A stretch of 12,462 nucleotides of DNA from Anaerolinea sp. (GTDB taxonomy: Bacteria; Chloroflexota; Anaerolineae; Anaerolineales; Villigracilaceae): NCBI GenBank assembly GCA_020720965.1, contig DYNS01000043.1, positions 1 to 12,462 on the forward strand, given 5' to 3'. Within the stretch, counting starts at the first letter, position 1. Each line of letters starts with the position of its first letter. A program made the position numbers and the translations under genes. Below the pieces are notes generated by a model, which was not told where the DNA came from, did not search any database, and saw only the letters and a list, made by a program, of their open reading frames with translations. Below are positions 10,823 to 12,462 of the stretch, in pieces.

Positions 10823-12462
10823 ATGAAAAAAGCGCTCTTCACCCTCAGCCTGTTCCTGCTTTCGGCTTGTGCCCTGCCTGCGCTGCCCCTTTCTACGCCG
10901 GGTGCGCCCGCCGCCAACCCGGCAGAGCCCTCGCCCGCCAGCCCCACGCCCCTTCCGCCTACCGCCACCCTCACGCCCACTTTCACCCCCCCCCCCACCG
11001 CCAGCCCCAGCATCACCCCCAGCCGCACGCCCACACCCAAACCCATTGCCGGGTTTGCCACGCCGGTCTTCGACCGGGGTTATCCCCTCCTCGGCGCTGC
11101 CAACGCCGCCGAGTTGCAGCCCATTTTTGCCAGCTTGCAAACCAACATCCGCCACACTGCCGCCAGCCGGGATGGCAGCAAACTCTTCCTCAGCGCCAGT
11201 GACGGCATGTACGTCATCAACCGCGCCGGGGAAATCATCGCTCACTACCCAAAAATCTCCACTTTTCAACTGCCCTGCCAAACCTGCTTCTCCGTCAATG
11301 CGGATGGCAGCCGCTTCGCCCTCATCAGCCGTCAGGCGGGACGATGGCAAGCCCAGGTGTACGAAACCCAGGGAGAGTCCGCCGCCCTGATTCTGCAAAT
11401 TCCGCTGGAGGCGGAGTTCAACTCCAACGCCATTCAACAGCAAATTGCCCTCTCCCCCGGCGGAGAATTTTTGGCATACAGCGGCGCTCAAACCAAAGTG
11501 CAAATCTTCAGCCTTAAAACCGGCTTGCAACTGTACCAGGCAAAAGACGACCTGACCGAAATCGCCTTCACCGCCGACAGCCGTTACTTCACCGCCCGGC
11601 GCGGGCGCGAGCTGCTCCTGTTTGCGCCAGATGCCTGGCAAAACCCCCGCAGCATCATCCTGCCCAGCCCCAACACATCCTACACCTTCTCGCAAGATGG
11701 TTTATGGGTTTCCGCCCTCCACAACGGGCGGGTAAGAGTGTACAACCTGGGAGATTTAAAGCTCGCCCGCGAACTCAACGCCCCCGCTCTGCAAAACGTC
11801 CAAACCGAATGGGAATTTTCGTACCCCAACGCCAACACCCTGCGCGGGTTTGGCTTGCTTCTGGAAGAACCCCGCCTGCTGCTGACCCTGGAATGGAACC
11901 TGGAAACCGGAGCCTTAACCCGCACCGAAGAGCAGGAAACCACCGCCCTCAGCCTGCTCGCCGCCAACTGGGGCGGGTTCGCCCCCGCACCCCTCGCCGC
12001 ACCCCTGCGCCTGGGGGAATACCAGGAACTGCGCTTCGTGAGCGATGGCTTGCTGCTCGTCAATACCGCCCACAACGTCTGCTGGCTGCGGCTCTTCACC
12101 GGCGAAGCCCTTTGCCAGACGGACGAAGCCAATCGCCTGCTGGCGGCAGACGCGCAAGCCTTTCGGGAAGTGCGGTTGGAATACCGCACCGAGTTGCAAA
12201 AACAAAACGGAGAAACCGTGTTGGATGTGGGTGCCTATCAAATTCTGCGGGTCAACCGCAGCGGAGATTGGGCACTGGTCGATATTCGCGGCTTGGGAAC
12301 CGACCTCTACACCCCTGGCAAAACTCTGCCTCAAGAATCCGTAGGCGGGGCATACCGCGCCTTTGCCGAATCGGGTACGGTGATGACTCTTTTGACCCAA
12401 CAGCAGAGCAAAAAATTTGTCATCACCCTGTTGGATAAAGAAAGCGGCAAAACCATCGCCCT
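10823..12462 (+). CDS. Lipoprotein with Pro/Thr linker and beta-propeller-like domain (3' end outside window)
   Basis: Open through the right edge; 546 full codons are visible. A lipoprotein signal peptide MKKALFTLSLFLLSAC gives lipidation Cys16. A Pro/Thr/Ser-rich linker follows (about 17-76), then a beta-rich region with repeated units of 'x-x-DGS/GGE-x-F/L-A' type: SRDGSKLFLS, NADGSRFALI, SPGGEFLAYS, TADSRYFTAR, SQDGLWVSAL. These resemble WD40/YVTN-like propeller blades, so this is probably an extracytoplasmic binding or scaffold protein. Two ATGs are three bases apart (10820 and 10823). I prefer the second because it lies 7 nt from GAGG (10812-10815), against 4 nt for the first. The linker contains an 11-C run. 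It is divergent from the methyltransferase operon across a 51-54 nt spacer. The ligand or role is unknown. Confidence 0.85.
   Translation, partial: MKKALFTLSLFLLSACALPALPLSTPGAPAANPAEPSPASPTPLPPTATLTPTFTPPPTASPSITPSRTPTPKPIAGFATPVFDRGYPLLGAANAAELQPIFASLQTNIRHTAASRDGSKLFLSASDGMYVINRAGEIIAHYPKISTFQLPCQTCFSVNADGSRFALISRQAGRWQAQVYETQGESAALILQIPLEAEFNSNAIQQQIALSPGGEFLAYSGAQTKVQIFSLKTGLQLYQAKDDLTEIAFTADSRYFTARRGRELLLFAPDAWQNPRSIILPSPNTSYTFSQDGLWVSALHNGRVRVYNLGDLKLARELNAPALQNVQTEWEFSYPNANTLRGFGLLLEEPRLLLTLEWNLETGALTRTEEQETTALSLLAANWGGFAPAPLAAPLRLGEYQELRFVSDGLLLVNTAHNVCWLRLFTGEALCQTDEANRLLAADAQAFREVRLEYRTELQKQNGETVLDVGAYQILRVNRSGDWALVDIRGLGTDLYTPGKTLPQESVGGAYRAFAESGTVMTLLTQQQSKKFVITLLDKESGKTIA
10986..10996 (+). 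repeat. 11-C homopolymer inside the lipoprotein gene
   Basis: An uninterrupted run of 11 cytosines encodes part of the Pro-rich linker (residues 55-58 of the lipoprotein, T-P-P-P). Runs of this length are prone to replication slippage. In the frame reached by adding one C the next stop is at 11202; in the frame reached by losing one C it is at 11390. Either change would truncate the protein before most of the propeller region. Confidence 0.8.

Noticed and set aside
10781..11695. A 304-codon open frame on the minus strand, antisense to the beta-propeller lipoprotein gene
   Set aside because: It lies opposite a gene with a signal peptide, lipobox and ribosome binding site. Its translation is low-complexity Gly/Arg-rich, as expected from the complement of a C-rich Pro/Thr linker, with no domain.
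1..12462. CRISPR array, tRNA, rRNA, insertion sequence, toxin-antitoxin or phage defence module
   Set aside because: No regularly spaced repeats, RNA gene motifs, transposase motifs or terminal inverted repeats were seen. The XRE gene has no adjacent toxin-like partner; the GNAT next to it is two-lobed and larger than TacT-type toxins, and the gene order (XRE-TPR-GNAT) does not match a standard pair.

Overview
The window looks like chromosomal DNA of a non-phototrophic member of the Chloroflexota, most like Anaerolineae. This is an inference from the moderate-to-high GC content with C-ending codons, the two lipoproteins (one with a long Pro/Thr linker, one an S41 peptidase with a large N-terminal extension), the CpaF-type ATPase, and the stand-alone V4R proteins. 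No rRNA, tRNA, IS element, CRISPR array or phage gene was seen.

Region 1 (1-1585, plus strand) holds the 3' end of a small unidentified gene. Its stop overlaps the start of a complete CpaF/TadA-type secretion ATPase gene. No TadB/TadC membrane partner follows it.

Region 2 (about 1640-7510, plus strand) is a tightly packed candidate operon of six genes. They encode a two-HTH XRE regulator, a small TPR protein, a two-lobed GNAT acetyltransferase, two tandem V4R-domain proteins and a large S41/PDZ lipoprotein peptidase. Spacing between genes is 3-9 nt, or overlaps of 4 or 7 nt. A TATAAT box lies upstream of the first gene and a strong hairpin terminator follows the last. Both V4R proteins keep a complete Cys-Glu-Cys-Cys metal-site pattern with the spacing of the phenol-sensing regulators (MopR/DmpR type). 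The cluster could therefore be a small-molecule-responsive regulatory unit. It is the most interesting element of the window.

Region 3 (7552-8703, plus strand) is an MFS drug/metabolite exporter gene. It begins 12 nt after the terminator stem with no visible ribosome binding site. It converges on, and overlaps by four bases, a two-gene minus-strand operon (10768 to 8700). That operon encodes a SAM-dependent methyltransferase and a GT1-type glycosyltransferase, coupled by a TGATG junction, and probably decorates a lipid or other small molecule.

Region 4 (10769-12462) is a 51-54 nt divergent promoter region followed by a lipoprotein gene that runs off the right edge. In the promoter region, -10 boxes on opposite strands overlap, the methyltransferase mRNA is predicted to be leaderless, and a strong G-quadruplex motif lies alongside. 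The lipoprotein has a Pro/Thr linker containing an 11-C homopolymer and a predicted beta-propeller-like domain.
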